The position numbers and the translations under genes were made by a program. Shown piece by piece: positions 23,020 through 33,385 of a stretch of DNA of 64,000 nucleotides. Positions within the stretch are counted from its first letter, which is position 1, and each line of letters starts with the position of its first letter. Location of the stretch: the NCBI GenBank assembly GCA_049999805.1, contig JBNGIO010005973.1, positions 66,877-130,876 on the forward strand. Reading direction: 5' to 3'. The notes under the pieces were generated by a model. The model ran no database searches and was not told the DNA's origin. It saw only the letters and a list, made by a program, of their open reading frames with translations. This stretch comes from Folioceros fuciformis (Eukaryota; Anthocerotophyta; Anthocerotopsida; Anthocerotales).

Positions 23020-24381
23020 TCAGTCTCTGGTGGCTTTCCGACTTGTCGTCGCGGTTTCCCTGACCACTCCTGCGGACACCAGAAACTCATCCAGGGTGGA
23101 AAGCGTCCTCATGTCGGCCTCCGGAAACACGACTCGCACTCTCCTAAACAGGTTGAGGATTTGAAGCCAGAAAGGTTCCTCCTTCTCCGGCCGGTGGGTG
23201 ACAAGATCATCCAGAAATGCGAACGCCGCCAGCAAATCGTTCCCGTTGGCAGTAATAGGGGCTGCAAAATGCGCTGGGATAATGCGCTTGAATTTCCAGT
23301 CCTCCACAATGGCGTCCACCCAATCGCGCACCGCATCTGGCGCCTTGTCGAACACCAGCGTCTTGACGATCGGAGACACGATGAGGCGCTTCGAGATCTG
23401 CGAGAACGTGCCTCTGGGCTCCAGCAGATTCGCAGGCCCTAGGAACAATATCTGCAGCACCATCCTCTCCCACCCCCGCTGCCGAGTTCTCGCATTGTCC
23501 ACCAGCGGCTCGTCGGGGATCTCCCGCCCCTGGCTCAGCAGCCGCACGGCCAGGTTGTTCTTGGCCGCGTCCAGCAGCGACTTCCGGCTCACCACCTCGG
23601 GGGGCTCCTTGGGGACCAGGATCACCGCATCCGTCACCAGCAGCGTCTGGCTCCTCCGGTGAAAGAAGGCCACCTCCACGTACGGCCCGATGCCCACGGG
23701 CGAACTCAGAACCTTGAACTCCAGCTCCCCCGCCCACGGCATCTCCGGGTCCCCCTCCTGCAGCTCCCGCGCCCCGAAGATGCCCAGAAACTCCAGCGGG
23801 AGGTCGAGCGGCCAGCTCCACAGCCGCGGAGCCACCCACACCTCCGCCTGCGGGAACTTCCGGGAGAAGGGCCCCACGAAGATCTTGTGCTCGTACGCGA
23901 AGGTGGGCAGCACGATGAAGCCCACCGGCGCCCCGAGCTCCTTCACCAGCCGCACGCACTCCGCCGTGGGCGCGATGGGCGCGTGCACCCACAGCTCCCC
24001 GGATTGCAGCTTGATCACTGTCATCCGCGTGTTGGTGCTCACGCTGGTGAATCCCAGCGCCTGCTGCTGCTCGAACGTCCACACCCGCCCCCGCTCCACC
24101 TCCTTCCGGATCGTCCTCCGCGTCAGGAACGGCCCCAGCGGAAACGGGAACCCCGTGATGTTCACATACCACCTGCCGCCTCCTCCCGCCTCCTCCTCTG
24201 GCTGCGACGCCGCCCTCCACACCTGCCTCCCCCTGCTGCGCCATGTCCGTCCAGGGCCATCCGCTGCAACGTAGCAGGAGGAGCAGCTGCATTCCCCATT
24301 CCCCGCCCCGCGCAAGCTGGCCCGACGCAGAGACGTGGACAAGGCGTGGTGAGGCGCCCACGCCGTTGCCATCGCAGCCAT
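23020..24381 (-). CDS. DUF4336-family protein, probably plastid-targeted
   Basis: A single exon of 453 residues from the ATG at 24381 (MAAMATAWAPHHALSTSL), which gives a transit-peptide-like start. The frame stays open 37 codons further upstream, but that part lacks family character. The conserved body contains WYVNITGFPFPLGPFLTRRT, MTVIKLQSGELWVHAPIAPT, FIVLPTFAYEHKIFVGPFSRKFP, LLVTDAVILVP and FKRIIPAHFAAPI. These match the plant/cyanobacterial DUF4336 family, which resembles metallo-beta-lactamase folds, although the classical HxHxDH motif is not seen. Function is unknown. It ends 154 bp from the ferredoxin stop. Confidence 0.88.
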   Translation of the reverse strand: MAAMATAWAPHHALSTSLRRASLRGAGNGECSCSSCYVAADGPGRTWRSRGRQVWRAASQPEEEAGGGGRWYVNITGFPFPLGPFLTRRTIRKEVERGRVWTFEQQQALGFTSVSTNTRMTVIKLQSGELWVHAPIAPTAECVRLVKELGAPVGFIVLPTFAYEHKIFVGPFSRKFPQAEVWVAPRLWSWPLDLPLEFLGIFGARELQEGDPEMPWAGELEFKVLSSPVGIGPYVEVAFFHRRSQTLLVTDAVILVPKEPPEVVSRKSLLDAAKNNLAVRLLSQGREIPDEPLVDNARTRQRGWERMVLQILFLGPANLLEPRGTFSQISKRLIVSPIVKTLVFDKAPDAVRDWVDAIVEDWKFKRIIPAHFAAPITANGNDLLAAFAFLDDLVTHRPEKEEPFWLQILNLFRRVRVVFPEADMRTLSTLDEFLVSAGVVRETATTSRKATRD

Positions 24382-24518
24382 CCCCGCTTGCGACAGGAGC
24401 CAACAAAGCCTCGTCGACTGGCTCCTCGTGTCGTGAGGTCTTTCTTCCTCACAAACTCGACCCACAATTCGTCCATAGCTGACCCACCCCATGATTGATC
24501 CAACCGATCACCTTCCCT

Positions 24519-24593
24519 TACCGCGCTTGCTCAGTTGGCTGAGCACCGGGTTAATACTTCCGAGGTCTAAGGGTCGAACCTCCCTACGGCACC
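24519..24593 (+). tRNA. tRNA-Ile(AAU)-like sequence, probably degenerate
   Basis: The stretch has an A-box/D-arm like tRNA (tgctcagttggctgagca), an anticodon-loop-like ttAATac (Ile AAU, T33 and A37 in place), a variable region and a B-box-like gggtcgaacctcc. The acceptor halves do not pair and both anticodon and T stems carry mismatches, so a working tRNA is unlikely. A tRNA pseudogene or the head of a tRNA-derived SINE fits better. It lies between two - strand genes. Confidence 0.35.
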
Positions 24594-24694
24594 TCCAATT
24601 CCCGTCCACCCTGCTCTGTACAGCAGATTATGATCCCGTGAGGGGTTTGGGTGGCCGACGAGGTCCCTCTCCCTCTCTCAGCATACTCTTCTCT

Positions 24695-25465
24695 TTACTC
24701 GTCTTCGTCCATGACTTGCTTCACCACCTTCACCTCCGGAATGTAGTGCATCAGCATATTCTCAATGCCCGACTTGAGGGTGACGCCCGAGCTGGGGCAG
24801 CCGCTGCAGGCGCCCTGCATCCTGAGGGTGACAGTCCCAGTGGCCGGGTCGAAGCCGCGGTACTCGATGTCCCCGCCGTCGTCGCGAATTGCCGGGCGGA
24901 TCCTTGTCTCCAGCAGCTCCTTTATCATGGCCACGGTTTCGGAGTCGGTGTCGAGGACGGTCGTGTCCGAGAGCCTCAGAGGCTGGGCGTTTGTGAAGAG
25001 GGGAAGCCCGCCGGTGTAGAACTCCATGATGACCGCGAAGATTTCCGGCTTCAGGATCTCCCAGGACTGCTCCTCGGACTTGGTGACCGTGACGAAGTCG
25101 GAGCCGAAGAAGACCCGAGTGATGCCCTCCACCCCGAAGAGGGCCTTGGCAAGAGGGGAAGCCATGGCGGAGCGGGCGTTTGGGAAGTCCGCGCTGCCAG
25201 TTTCCATCACAGGCTTGCCCGGGTAGAACATGAGGGAGGAAGGGTTCGGCGTGCTCTGCGTCTGGATGAAGATGCTCCTTCGCTGTTGCACTCCATGCTG
25301 GAAGGGTGGAGAAGATGGCCGGATGACGGGTTCGGCGACTGGCGGCAGGCCTCGTCGTCCTGCTACCTGCCACAGATCCCTGATATGATGCACAGGCATT
25401 GGCCTCCTTGGGCTCTTGGCGAGCAAGTGTCTCAGGCACCTCGAGGATGTGGCCATAGCTCGCAT
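24695..25465 (-). CDS. NFU4: Mitochondrial NFU iron-sulfur carrier (NFU4/5-like)
   Basis: A single exon of 256 residues (a start at 25456 is also possible). The basic N-terminus ([19 protein letters not shown]) is a mitochondrial presequence. The Nfu_N domain ([43 protein letters not shown]) is followed by the NifU C-terminal domain ([41 protein letters not shown]). The CxxC ligands are Cys220 and Cys223. NFU4/5 deliver [4Fe-4S] clusters to late acceptors such as lipoyl synthase. A ferredoxin and a frataxin of the same pathway lie nearby. Note that plants usually have introns in NFU4/5, and none is seen here. Confidence 0.95.
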   Translation of the reverse strand: MRAMATSSRCLRHLLAKSPRRPMPVHHIRDLWQVAGRRGLPPVAEPVIRPSSPPFQHGVQQRRSIFIQTQSTPNPSSLMFYPGKPVMETGSADFPNARSAMASPLAKALFGVEGITRVFFGSDFVTVTKSEEQSWEILKPEIFAVIMEFYTGGLPLFTNAQPLRLSDTTVLDTDSETVAMIKELLETRIRPAIRDDGGDIEYRGFDPATGTVTLRMQGACSGCPSSGVTLKSGIENMLMHYIPEVKVVKQVMDEDE

Positions 25466-25531
25466 TTTAGGTCTTGTCCTTCTCCTTCGTCCAGGTGTGA
25501 AGCTGGGTACAACTTTTCCTAGAAATAACTA

Positions 25532-26176
25532 TAAGCGAAAGCAGGCAGATGGTTGCGCACACTGCTCCTTCACCCGGCAGGATGCTAGCTTGAAGTTGGG
25601 TATGATGGGAGCACACATCAGGGTCGCATTGCATTGCACTTCCTTGGTTGATGCGTGTTTATACACCAGCCCTGCCGCCTGTTGCATGAGCTTGAAGCAC
25701 CTCATCACAGCAAAGGGTTCCTTCTCTCTCTGATCTCAGGCTTGGGGTTACCGATGTAAGCGAAAGCAGGCAGATGGTTGCGCACACTGCTTATTTCACC
25801 CGGCAGGATGCTAGCTTGAAGTTGGGTATGATAGGAGCACACATCCGGATCGCATTGCATTGCACTTCCTTGGTTGATACGTGTTTATACACCAGCCCTG
25901 CCTGAGCTTGAAGCACCTCATCACAGCACAGGGTTCCTCCTCTCTGGTCTCAGGCTTGGCGTTACCGATGTAAGCGAAAGCAGTCAGACGGTTGCGTACA
26001 CTGCTTATTTCACCCGGCAGGATGCTAGCTTGAAGTTGGGTGTGATAGGAGCACACGTCCGGATCGCATTGCATTGCACTTCCTTGGTTGACACGTGTTT
26101 ATACACCAGCCCTGCCGCCTGTTGCATGAGCTTGAAGCACTGTTCCTCTTCTCTAGTCTCAGGCTTGGCGTTACCA
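25532..26176. repeat. Three tandem copies of a 214-225-bp unit
   Basis: Units begin taagcgaaagcag(g/t)cag at 25532, 25757 and 25971. Each contains ggatgctagcttgaagttggg, cattgcattgcacttccttgg and gagcttgaagca. They differ by small indels (for example loss of cgcctgttgcat in copy 2). The array lies upstream of the NFU start (25465) and beyond the lipase stop. Frames inside it on both strands follow the repeat and show no known domain. Confidence 0.92.
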
Positions 26177-26499
26177 ATATAATCCATACCAATATAATCC
26201 ATAAAGAGATACAGCTGCCCATTCTTTGCAAAGTTGCGAAGCAAAGTGCCTCACACGCTCTCCCGCCGCACAGAATGGCCTCAAGAATTCTACCACAAAT
26301 CATCCCACTACACGCTACATCGCACCATGAATGGCCTGCGCACTCTACTGTGCTACACTGATACTTCGCACCAACAGTGAAGTCTGGAAGATCGTAATGT
26401 ACACGAAGGTGGCAAAGGGAACGGATCAATCTGGGAGCTAAATCAGCGGGAGATTGCACCTGGACGAACGCTGGCATGGCAGAGCAGGTAGAGCGGCTC

Positions 26500-27645
26500 T
26501 CACAGCAACTGCTTCTCCTTCTTGGCCTTGAATCCCTCCACGCGCTGCCCTAACCACTCCTGAATGTCGTTCACAATGACAGCCACGTTCTCATCCGGCT
26601 CGCCTTGAAGCAGGCTATGGAGCATCCCTTCGTACACTTTCAGCGTCTTGTCCTTGCTCCCAGCGGCGGCGTACAGAGCCTTGCTCACAGCGGGATCCGT
26701 TACCACATCCGCGTCTCCATGGATCACCAGCATTGGCAAGCTCACATCCTGGAGCCTGGATCCCAGATAGTCCGTCACTCTGAGCAGCTCCGCCACCGTC
26801 CCGAGCCTCGGCTTCCCCGCGTACCTCCTGGGATTGCACTTGGCCAGCAGCTTCTTTCTGGGGTCCTTCACGGACTTGTCCACCAGATCTGCCGTGGGCA
26901 CCACGGCCCAGGTGGGCGCGAACTGCGCGATGGCCTTCAGCACTGCTGCGATAGGCCATGCCGGCTTCACGTTGTCCGAAATCTTGCACATGGCAGCCAC
27001 CAGAATCGCGCCATCCCAGCCATCAGGCTCCGCGAAGTGCACCAGCAAACAAATAGCTCCTCCTAGAGACTCCCCGTACAGGAAGGCTGGGAGGTGGCGG
27101 AACTCCTCCTTCTCACGCACGGTACGGAAGAATTCGGAGCAATCGGACGCTACGGCGTCCAGGTCCGGGGTGAATGCCCGCATTCCGTCGGATTTCCCGT
27201 GCCCCTCCAGATCCAGAGCTGCTGCCGCGTACCCCATTTTCGCAAACATCATCGCCGTGTTCTGGAACGTCCAGCTGGTGTCGTTCCCGTACCCGTGCAC
27301 CATGCACACCAGAGCTTCCGGCTCGGACTCTAGCGGAATCCATAGCTGCGTGAAGAGCCTGCTTCCGCGGGCATTCGTGAAGAGATTCCTGCTGTTGCGT
27401 ACTCCCTGCTGCCTGTAATGTTCCTCCTCCGGTGTGTCTCCCCACGGGAAGGGCGGGGGCTGGAAGACGTCGCCTGGCTGCTGTTGGCTTTTCTTTTCCC
27501 CTGCACCCGCCATAGCCTGGGCTGCGTGCGCGCGCTTGCAGCTCACCAAGACATGGACTCCGCTAATCCTGGATGCCAGGACGCCTGCAAGCCCCAGCCC
27601 CGACCAATGCGATGCTGCGATAGCTTGCATCGCCCAGCTTACCAT
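26500..27645 (-). CDS. Monoglyceride lipase / caffeoylshikimate esterase-type alpha/beta hydrolase
   Basis: A single exon of 381 residues. The family features are all present: oxyanion-side HGYG (117-120), the nucleophile elbow GESLGG with Ser193, the acid Asp313 (HGDADVVTD), His343 (GMLHSLLQGE) and the LEGHGKSDG motif. Plants have many of these; one member, CSE, cleaves caffeoyl shikimate in lignin synthesis, others hydrolyse monoacylglycerol or lysolipids. Sequence alone does not choose. The first 45 residues look hydrophobic to basic and could be a signal or plastid peptide; internal starts exist at 27630 and 27513. Its start codon is 79 bp from that of AUG4 on the other strand. Confidence 0.93.
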   Translation of the reverse strand: MVSWAMQAIAASHWSGLGLAGVLASRISGVHVLVSCKRAHAAQAMAGAGEKKSQQQPGDVFQPPPFPWGDTPEEEHYRQQGVRNSRNLFTNARGSRLFTQLWIPLESEPEALVCMVHGYGNDTSWTFQNTAMMFAKMGYAAAALDLEGHGKSDGMRAFTPDLDAVASDCSEFFRTVREKEEFRHLPAFLYGESLGGAICLLVHFAEPDGWDGAILVAAMCKISDNVKPAWPIAAVLKAIAQFAPTWAVVPTADLVDKSVKDPRKKLLAKCNPRRYAGKPRLGTVAELLRVTDYLGSRLQDVSLPMLVIHGDADVVTDPAVSKALYAAAGSKDKTLKVYEGMLHSLLQGEPDENVAVIVNDIQEWLGQRVEGFKAKKEKQLL

Positions 27646-27724
27646 AAAGGCGTGGCACGAAACCTAACATGCATTCGGCCAAATTGGTAGCCGTGAGCTC
27701 AAATTTGGGCGAGAGGGAAGGCAG
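27646..27724. promoter_or_regulatory. Very short bidirectional promoter/leader region (lipase / AUG4)
   Basis: Only 79 bp separate the divergent start codons. No TATA box is visible. If the lipase uses its internal methionines, the two leaders would overlap its annotated N-terminus. Function inferred from position. Confidence 0.5.
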
Positions 27725-30163
27725 ATGGTGAAGCCGCAGCTGATGCCCACGCCCGGGCAGCCGCTGGGGCAGGGCGTGATGGAGCTACTGGAGCAGCTGG
27801 AGCGGTACTGCTTGGGGCCGGATTTGTCTATGAAGTCTACATACAACGACCTTCTGCTGGTGGGTTTCGTGGTGTGGGGGATTGTGGAGAAGTGGAGGAA
27901 GTGGATGATGGTGTAGTGGATGGTGGATGGTAGATGATGGATGATCCATGTGCAGGCGAGGGAGGAGATGGCGAAGGAGAGGTTGCGGTACTTGGAGGTC
28001 ATGGTGAGTGGTGGATGGGTGGCGTGGTAGCTTGGTTTCTACCGAGCTGGGTGGTGAGGAATTGTGGCGTTCTTGTGTCTGCAGTCTCTGTACAGTGAGG
28101 CTGTTGCGGTTGTTGAGGAGTACCAGCAGGCTCTGTCTCTGGCCAATGCTGGGGGAATGCGGGATCTGCAGGGGCTGTTTGCGCAGCTAGGTCTTCGTTG
28201 CTCGCCTCAGGTAAAATTTGTGGTATACTTGGGATGTATTTCGTGATGGGTGTTTGTTGATTGAGTGACTTGCCTCTGAACATGATTTCATGCGCTTCAG
28301 GTCTATGAGGCTTTGGAAGTGCGACTTGCAGTTGCTGAGTCTTCCCAGCGGTTGAGACTGCCACTAATTTCTAAGGATGGTGACATTCCAGATGAAGACA
28401 CAGAGAAGTGGGCTCATGTTTCGCGATGCTCTTTTGACAGCATCAACACGATGGTGAGCCTGAGCTCGAGCACTGGTACGAGCAATAGCGGACATCCAAG
28501 TTCGGGAGTCAGTGGGATGAATGCCAGTTCGGTGTATGCCGCGTCTGGTGCTACTGGAAGCGGCAGCTCTGATACTTGTGAGAATGGCATTGGAGGGGTG
28601 ATGAACTGTTTCCTTGGAGTGACCCCTGGCTGGTTGAAGAAGACTCATCTTTGCACGGCTCCACTTGCTGAGGTGTGTCTTGGTGTGGAGCCATCCTTGC
28701 TGCATTGACAGATCCACTCTATACATTGTTCGGGTCTTGTCACATGTTGGGATAATCTTGGCAGGATGCAGCAGGCTATCAGCTGGCCCTGATTCCTGAG
28801 ATCGAAGCCCGAATGGAAGCAAAGCATGACAAAATCGTGGCCGCATTCAACGCTGGAGAAATTGGTTAGTATGGTTCCTACCGGCTTTGAAGAAGTTGCG
28901 CATTAGAGTGTGGTTAGGTAACTTGCTTTTTCCATCATGATGCACCTCTGCAGACGAGGGAAGTCCTCTTCGCATAAAGACTGCCAGGCTTCCTGTAAGG
29001 TCTGTCTGGTTTTTCCTGCATCCTCTTCTCATGGTGTGCATTAATTGGTCTGCATATCGTGGATTTTGACTGATTCAAAAATGTGCGAACCTGGCCCACT
29101 CTCGTTTCAGGATAAAGAGTGCTGTGGAGAAGAATGAGCGGGAAGAAGCAGCTTGGCTTGAGGATCTATATGCAGCCGATCGCCAGTTCGTTGAATATCA
29201 TAATGTATGGATGGAGTTTTTCCTGGAGCACTACTGAAGGTCAGCAGCACTCCATGTTATCGTTGCAGATTCTCAGTTTTAAACGTGGCCTTCCTGTCCT
29301 AACAGGTACTTGAACAAATCTTCGGTGTTCTTCACAAGCTTGTGAAAGACTTCAAGCTGGGCAACCAGCATCAATATGTGAGTCTCACGCTTGTTTGCCT
29401 CCTGTTAGCTGTAATTTTCTCCATGAAACATACAGGTAAGCTCGGCAGTTGACTCCAGTTTTTTGTGGGTCCAGGATGGAATGAGGAAGGAGTGGCTCAT
29501 CAAGAGATGCCAAACCATGAGCACAAAGCTCAGGTGTCTGTCCTCTCCAGTTACAGACGTGGTCCTCATACTGAACGAAAGACATTTCTGACTTCTTCAT
29601 GATGCTATGCAGTGTGCTTGAGCATCTGCTACTACGGGATACTTACACGCAGGAGTCGGTGCCGGCGCTCTTCAAAATACAGTCAGGGTTTTTGTTTCAG
29701 CAAGCCATGTTTGTGATTCCAACCTAGCGCACCAGCTTGTCTGATATGCTTAACACATCCAGGGGCTACCTTGTGGAAGCTGTCGAGGAAGCAACTGCCG
29801 CCTACAACCGAGCTGTGAGTAATCCGTTGAGTGACCCGCATCCTCCTGCTGTGCTATGACTTCGTAAATCTCCCTGATCGACAAGATGTGCTTCATGAGC
29901 AGGTTACCAGGCTGCGAGAATACCAGGGAGTCGACCGCCACTTTGATGACATCGCTCAACGCTACCATGATATTGTGAAGGTCAGATTTCGCAGCTTCCA
30001 CAAACGCAGCTCACATTCTTGCAACTTTCTCTGTTCCCGCCGTTTTGTAGCCAGGCCGCCTTTTGTTGACGCGGTTTCCTCGGCACAACAGAAGCTGGAA
30101 GGCATCCAGTGGACAATTCGTCAAGTGGAGATGGATTTAAATCAATCGCAAGAGTCATCTTAG
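27725..30163 (+). CDS. AUG4: Augmin complex subunit 4 (HAUS4 homologue)
   Basis: Thirteen exons in phase, 440 residues: 27725-27859, 27956-28003, 28085-28210, 28301-28672, 28765-28864, 28954-28999, 29111-29204, 29306-29377, 29475-29533, 29613-29681, 29763-29814, 29903-29980 and 30092-30163. Segments closely match plant AUG4: LLEQLERYCLGPD, AREEMAKERLRYLE, VVEEYQQALSLANAGG, LRLPLISKDGDI, YVE-type VLEQIFGVLHKLVKDFKL, TYTQESVPALFKI, VTRLREYQGVDRHFDDIA and the ending VKKLEGIQWTIRQVEMDL. The protein is mostly coiled coil. Augmin recruits gamma-tubulin complexes to existing microtubules and nucleates branches in spindle, phragmoplast and cortex. A Ser/Gly-rich linker sits in exon 4. Confidence 0.96.
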
Positions 30164-30731
30164 GCTGGCTATTAGGGGATCCAATTAGGTCGGAACGGAA
30201 AACCTAATGAGTTTCTTAGCTTTTGTGGAAGTCGTGCAACCTCGATTTGGGGTTTTAAGAGGCACAGTCCATGGCACATCTCGACTGCCGCTCAGCCCCG
30301 CGGACTCCTCGGCTGCGCTCCTCGCCTCCACGCCCCTCGCTGAAGATTTGTCGTGATGTGGTTTCCGTGATCTGCCGCTGTTTTACTAGCCGTCTTATGT
30401 TCCAGCTAATTCGTGGAATTCAACCATACCCGGTGTGATCTGCTCTGGGATTTTCACTAGCGCTATGCCGTTACAGTTCTGGGCGCGTCGTGTCTGATTC
30501 TACCTCCTCCTGCTCTTCCAACAGTACCAACTATTGTGAGTCTCGATTTGAGCCCGATGCTGCAGAGCGGTTTGCGACTTGTTTGAGGTGCGAGAGGCGG
30601 TTCGCTTTAATTTGTACACCTCACTTTTGATGGGATCCTGGAACCGAATTGAAGCAAAAGCAAAGTCTGTGTTGTGGAGGTGACGTAGCCTTTGCCTTCG
30701 CAGGATTAGGGGAAGCGAGCTTGGATTCGGA
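30164..30731. other. Intergenic stretch, AUG4 to NUP50-like
   Basis: 3' end of AUG4 and presumed promoter/leader of the next + strand gene. No further feature seen. Confidence 0.45.
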
Positions 30732-32033
30732 ATGTCGGGTGAAAAGGGAGGATTGTCGAGAAAGAGGTTGGCGACTCGGCAGCTCAGAAGAGAGGATTCA
30801 TCCGAAGATTCGGATGTGGAAGATGGACCAACGCAGGCTACTTTTCGCAGAGCAAGCGATGAAGTGTTAGCCACCCGAAGGATTATCAAACTGTGTCGTA
30901 AGGGGACAGCTTTTCCAGGGGCAAATCCCTTCCGCGCTGCACGCTTGGTGGCACCTGCCTCGTCCCAGGAGGCGGAAATTCTGCCTCTAAGCTCCGACAG
31001 CAGCAAGGATGGAGCGGAAGGATGGAGCAGTCAGGGGGCCCGGATTTTGGGTAGCAGCTCGTCTGAGATGTCAGATGCTAAGAGTCGGCCGCGGGTGGTT
31101 GCTGAAGCCGAGAGGAGTTCTGGGAGTGTGGGCCCTGTTAGAGCAGCACTCAAATCCGACAGTGTAGGGAACGGGCAGGACGCGTCCAAGCCAGAGAGTG
31201 CCATTTCCGAGGGATCAGTGGATGGGATTCAGGGTGAGACAAAACAGTCACCGGTTGCAGAGAAGAACGGGGAAGATGCAGACCCTCAGGCCCTACCTCC
31301 TCGCCGGGTTAATTCTGGCCACAGCGCATCTGGCGTCGGCGGGACCTGTGATTTCATTACGCCCAACACTCCACTTTGCGGGTTTGCGTCCTTCAGCTCC
31401 TCTGTTCGGCCAGCATTTTCTTCGACGAACAATATGTTTGGGATATCGGGTGCAGGAGCTCTGCCGGGCTTTGACACGCCGTCTTTTGAACCTGTGTTTG
31501 GAAGACTCCGGCAGTCCAGCTTCGAGTCTGCTACTGGATTGTCATCCTCTGCACCAACTGACACCAATGGCCCAAGCATTGTCTCTCTTCAGGTAATACA
31601 TGTAGAAACAGGAGAAGAGAAGGAGGCAACCGTCTTCACAGCCGATGCAACGTTGTTCGAATACATCAACAACGCGTGGAAGGAACGGGGCAGAGGTGAA
31701 GTCAAGTTGAATGTTTCCCAAGAAAAAGCCTGTAAGCCAAGACTTGTCATGCGCTCCAAGGGAAATCTGCGTCTCCTGCTCAATGCAAGCCTATTTCCGG
31801 ACATGAAGGTGTCCAAAATGGACAACCGAGGCGTCAGCTTTGCATGTGCCAACAGTGCAGCTGAAAGCAAAACAGGACTTGCTATGTATGGATTGAGGCT
31901 TAAAGATGCCTCGGTGGCTCTGGAGTTCTTGGCCCTAGTTGATTCTCATAAGGGAGACTGCCTGGTGGAAAACACGGATTCTGAGAGTCCTAGAGAAAGT
32001 AGAGACGAAACAACAGAAACACGGGCACAGTGA
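30732..32033 (+). CDS. NUP50: NUP50-like nucleoporin with C-terminal Ran-binding domain
   Basis: A single-exon gene of 433 residues. The N-terminus has the NUP50 motif (RKRLATRQLRRED, an acidic SSEDSDVEDG, then FRRASDEVLATRRIIKL), which in animals contacts importin-alpha. A long Ser-rich middle part carries scattered FG dipeptides (MFGISG, VFGRLR). The C-terminal RanBP1-type domain spans about residues 290-410 (ATVFTADATLFEYI, WKERGRGEVKLNVSQ, RLVMRSKGNLRLLLNASLFPDMKV, ALEFLALVD). NUP50 acts at the nuclear basket in import-complex recycling. No FG-rich repeat tract is present. Arabidopsis has NUP50a/b with the same layout. Confidence 0.88.
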   Translation: MSGEKGGLSRKRLATRQLRREDSSEDSDVEDGPTQATFRRASDEVLATRRIIKLCRKGTAFPGANPFRAARLVAPASSQEAEILPLSSDSSKDGAEGWSSQGARILGSSSSEMSDAKSRPRVVAEAERSSGSVGPVRAALKSDSVGNGQDASKPESAISEGSVDGIQGETKQSPVAEKNGEDADPQALPPRRVNSGHSASGVGGTCDFITPNTPLCGFASFSSSVRPAFSSTNNMFGISGAGALPGFDTPSFEPVFGRLRQSSFESATGLSSSAPTDTNGPSIVSLQVIHVETGEEKEATVFTADATLFEYINNAWKERGRGEVKLNVSQEKACKPRLVMRSKGNLRLLLNASLFPDMKVSKMDNRGVSFACANSAAESKTGLAMYGLRLKDASVALEFLALVDSHKGDCLVENTDSESPRESRDETTETRAQ

Positions 32034-32158
32034 ACGCCAACGAGAAATTTTCCAAGTGTTGCACGGTCCCTTTTATTTTCCCCTCCTATGAACATCTTAG
32101 GAATCACTAATGTTTTTTTCTCGCTTTAGTCTTGAGAGGATACTGTAAACATGCTAGT

Positions 32159-32337
32159 TTGTGATGTAAAGTGTAAGATCAAAGGAGCATGTAAGATGAT
32201 GCTCTTTGTGATATAAAGTGTAAGATCAAAGGAGCATGTAAGATGCTCTTTGAGATGTAAAGTGTAAGATCAAAGGAGCATGTAAGATGTTCTTTGAGAT
32301 GTAAAGTGTAAGATCAAAGGAGCATGTAAGACGCTCT
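32159..32337. repeat. 44-bp tandem repeat, four copies, in the NUP50-like 3' flank
   Basis: The unit taagatcaaaggagcatgtaagatg... starts at 32174, 32221, 32265 and 32309 (period 47 then 44, 44; the first copy has a 3-nt gat insertion). Copies are nearly identical, so the array is young. It begins about 125 bp after the stop and may lie in the 3' UTR. Confidence 0.92.
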
Positions 32338-32530
32338 CGTCCACACTGGAATGCAGGTTCATGAAGGAAAAGACGAAAACACAAACGAAAAGAGGAGTTC
32401 ACCTCTTCACGTCACCTACCAAATTGTGTTGGACTTGGATACCTGCTCACAGAAACCCGTGGCAGCCACCATCCGATATCCAGGCAAGAGACAAAACCTC
32501 ACTGAAAACATGTGTTTAACGGACGCTTCC

Positions 32531-33385
32531 TCACGGTGCTGACTGGGGCTTCTTGAAGTCTATCTTGTCTACCTTCACCTCCCCATCAACCAGCTCATAG
32601 ACGTATACTACAACTCGCATACCATCGATGTCCATCAACACAAAGCTAGGGTTGACGTCATACGTGATGCTGCTGTAGGCACCTGTGGCAGAGCCAGGGT
32701 TAATGATGACGCCTCCTTCATGTTTGTATGCTTTGAATTGGTGAGTATGTCCTGTGATCAGGATGTCCACGTCCAGCTGTCGCTGGAGCATCGCCAGGGA
32801 ATCTAGATCCCCCCAAGGAACAACCTAGCCAAATTCCCCCGTCACAAATCATGTAACCAAGTCAACGACTACAACTTGCATAGCTTTGTGAAACACCGAC
32901 CCAAGAATCGTCTCACCAATTAAAGGCTCAAAAACAGGAAACTACCTGATGGCCATGGCAGATTCCAAGCTTGAAAGCACCAATCGACAAGAGCTTAGTC
33001 TCAGGATAGCGAGTATCATCGTCATACTCTCCCCGAGTGACATGCACGTCTGCACACAGGCTTTTCAGGTAGTCATGTACCTCCTGCCAACGAAAATGGG
33101 ATCAACGACTTCAGAACCACGCAAGTTCAAGCCCTTAACGTGCAAGAAGTGAAATCATTTCCAGCTGAGCGACAGACACACATATCCAAGGAAAGCTCAC
33201 ATGCCGCTATGCCATGAAATTGCACGAGCCCCGCATCGAGAGGAGAGACAAACCTTGATACACAAATTTCCAGGGCTGAGTATGTGCTGAATTTTCCCAG
33301 GAACCAGCATAGACTTAAACTTTGCAGGTAGATCCGCTGCCCTATGCGGTATGTGCATATCGCCCATGGCTAAAACGAGCACCAT
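32531..33385 (-). CDS. VPS29: Retromer subunit VPS29
   Basis: Three exons in phase: 33385-33254, 33083-32946 and 32824-32531, giving 187 residues. The metallophosphoesterase-like fold motifs are conserved: [75 protein letters not shown] and [15 protein letters not shown]29 is the core retromer subunit for endosome-to-Golgi/vacuolar sorting receptor recycling, binding VPS35. In animals the metal site is not catalytic in the complex. The plant MGDMHIP here differs from the usual GDLHIP only by Leu to Met. Length fits (about 190). Confidence 0.97.

Noticed and set aside
25811-26477. - strand frames of 79-150 codons in the 215-bp repeats
   Set aside because: They repeat with the DNA unit, lack any domain and are frame-shifted by the indels between copies.
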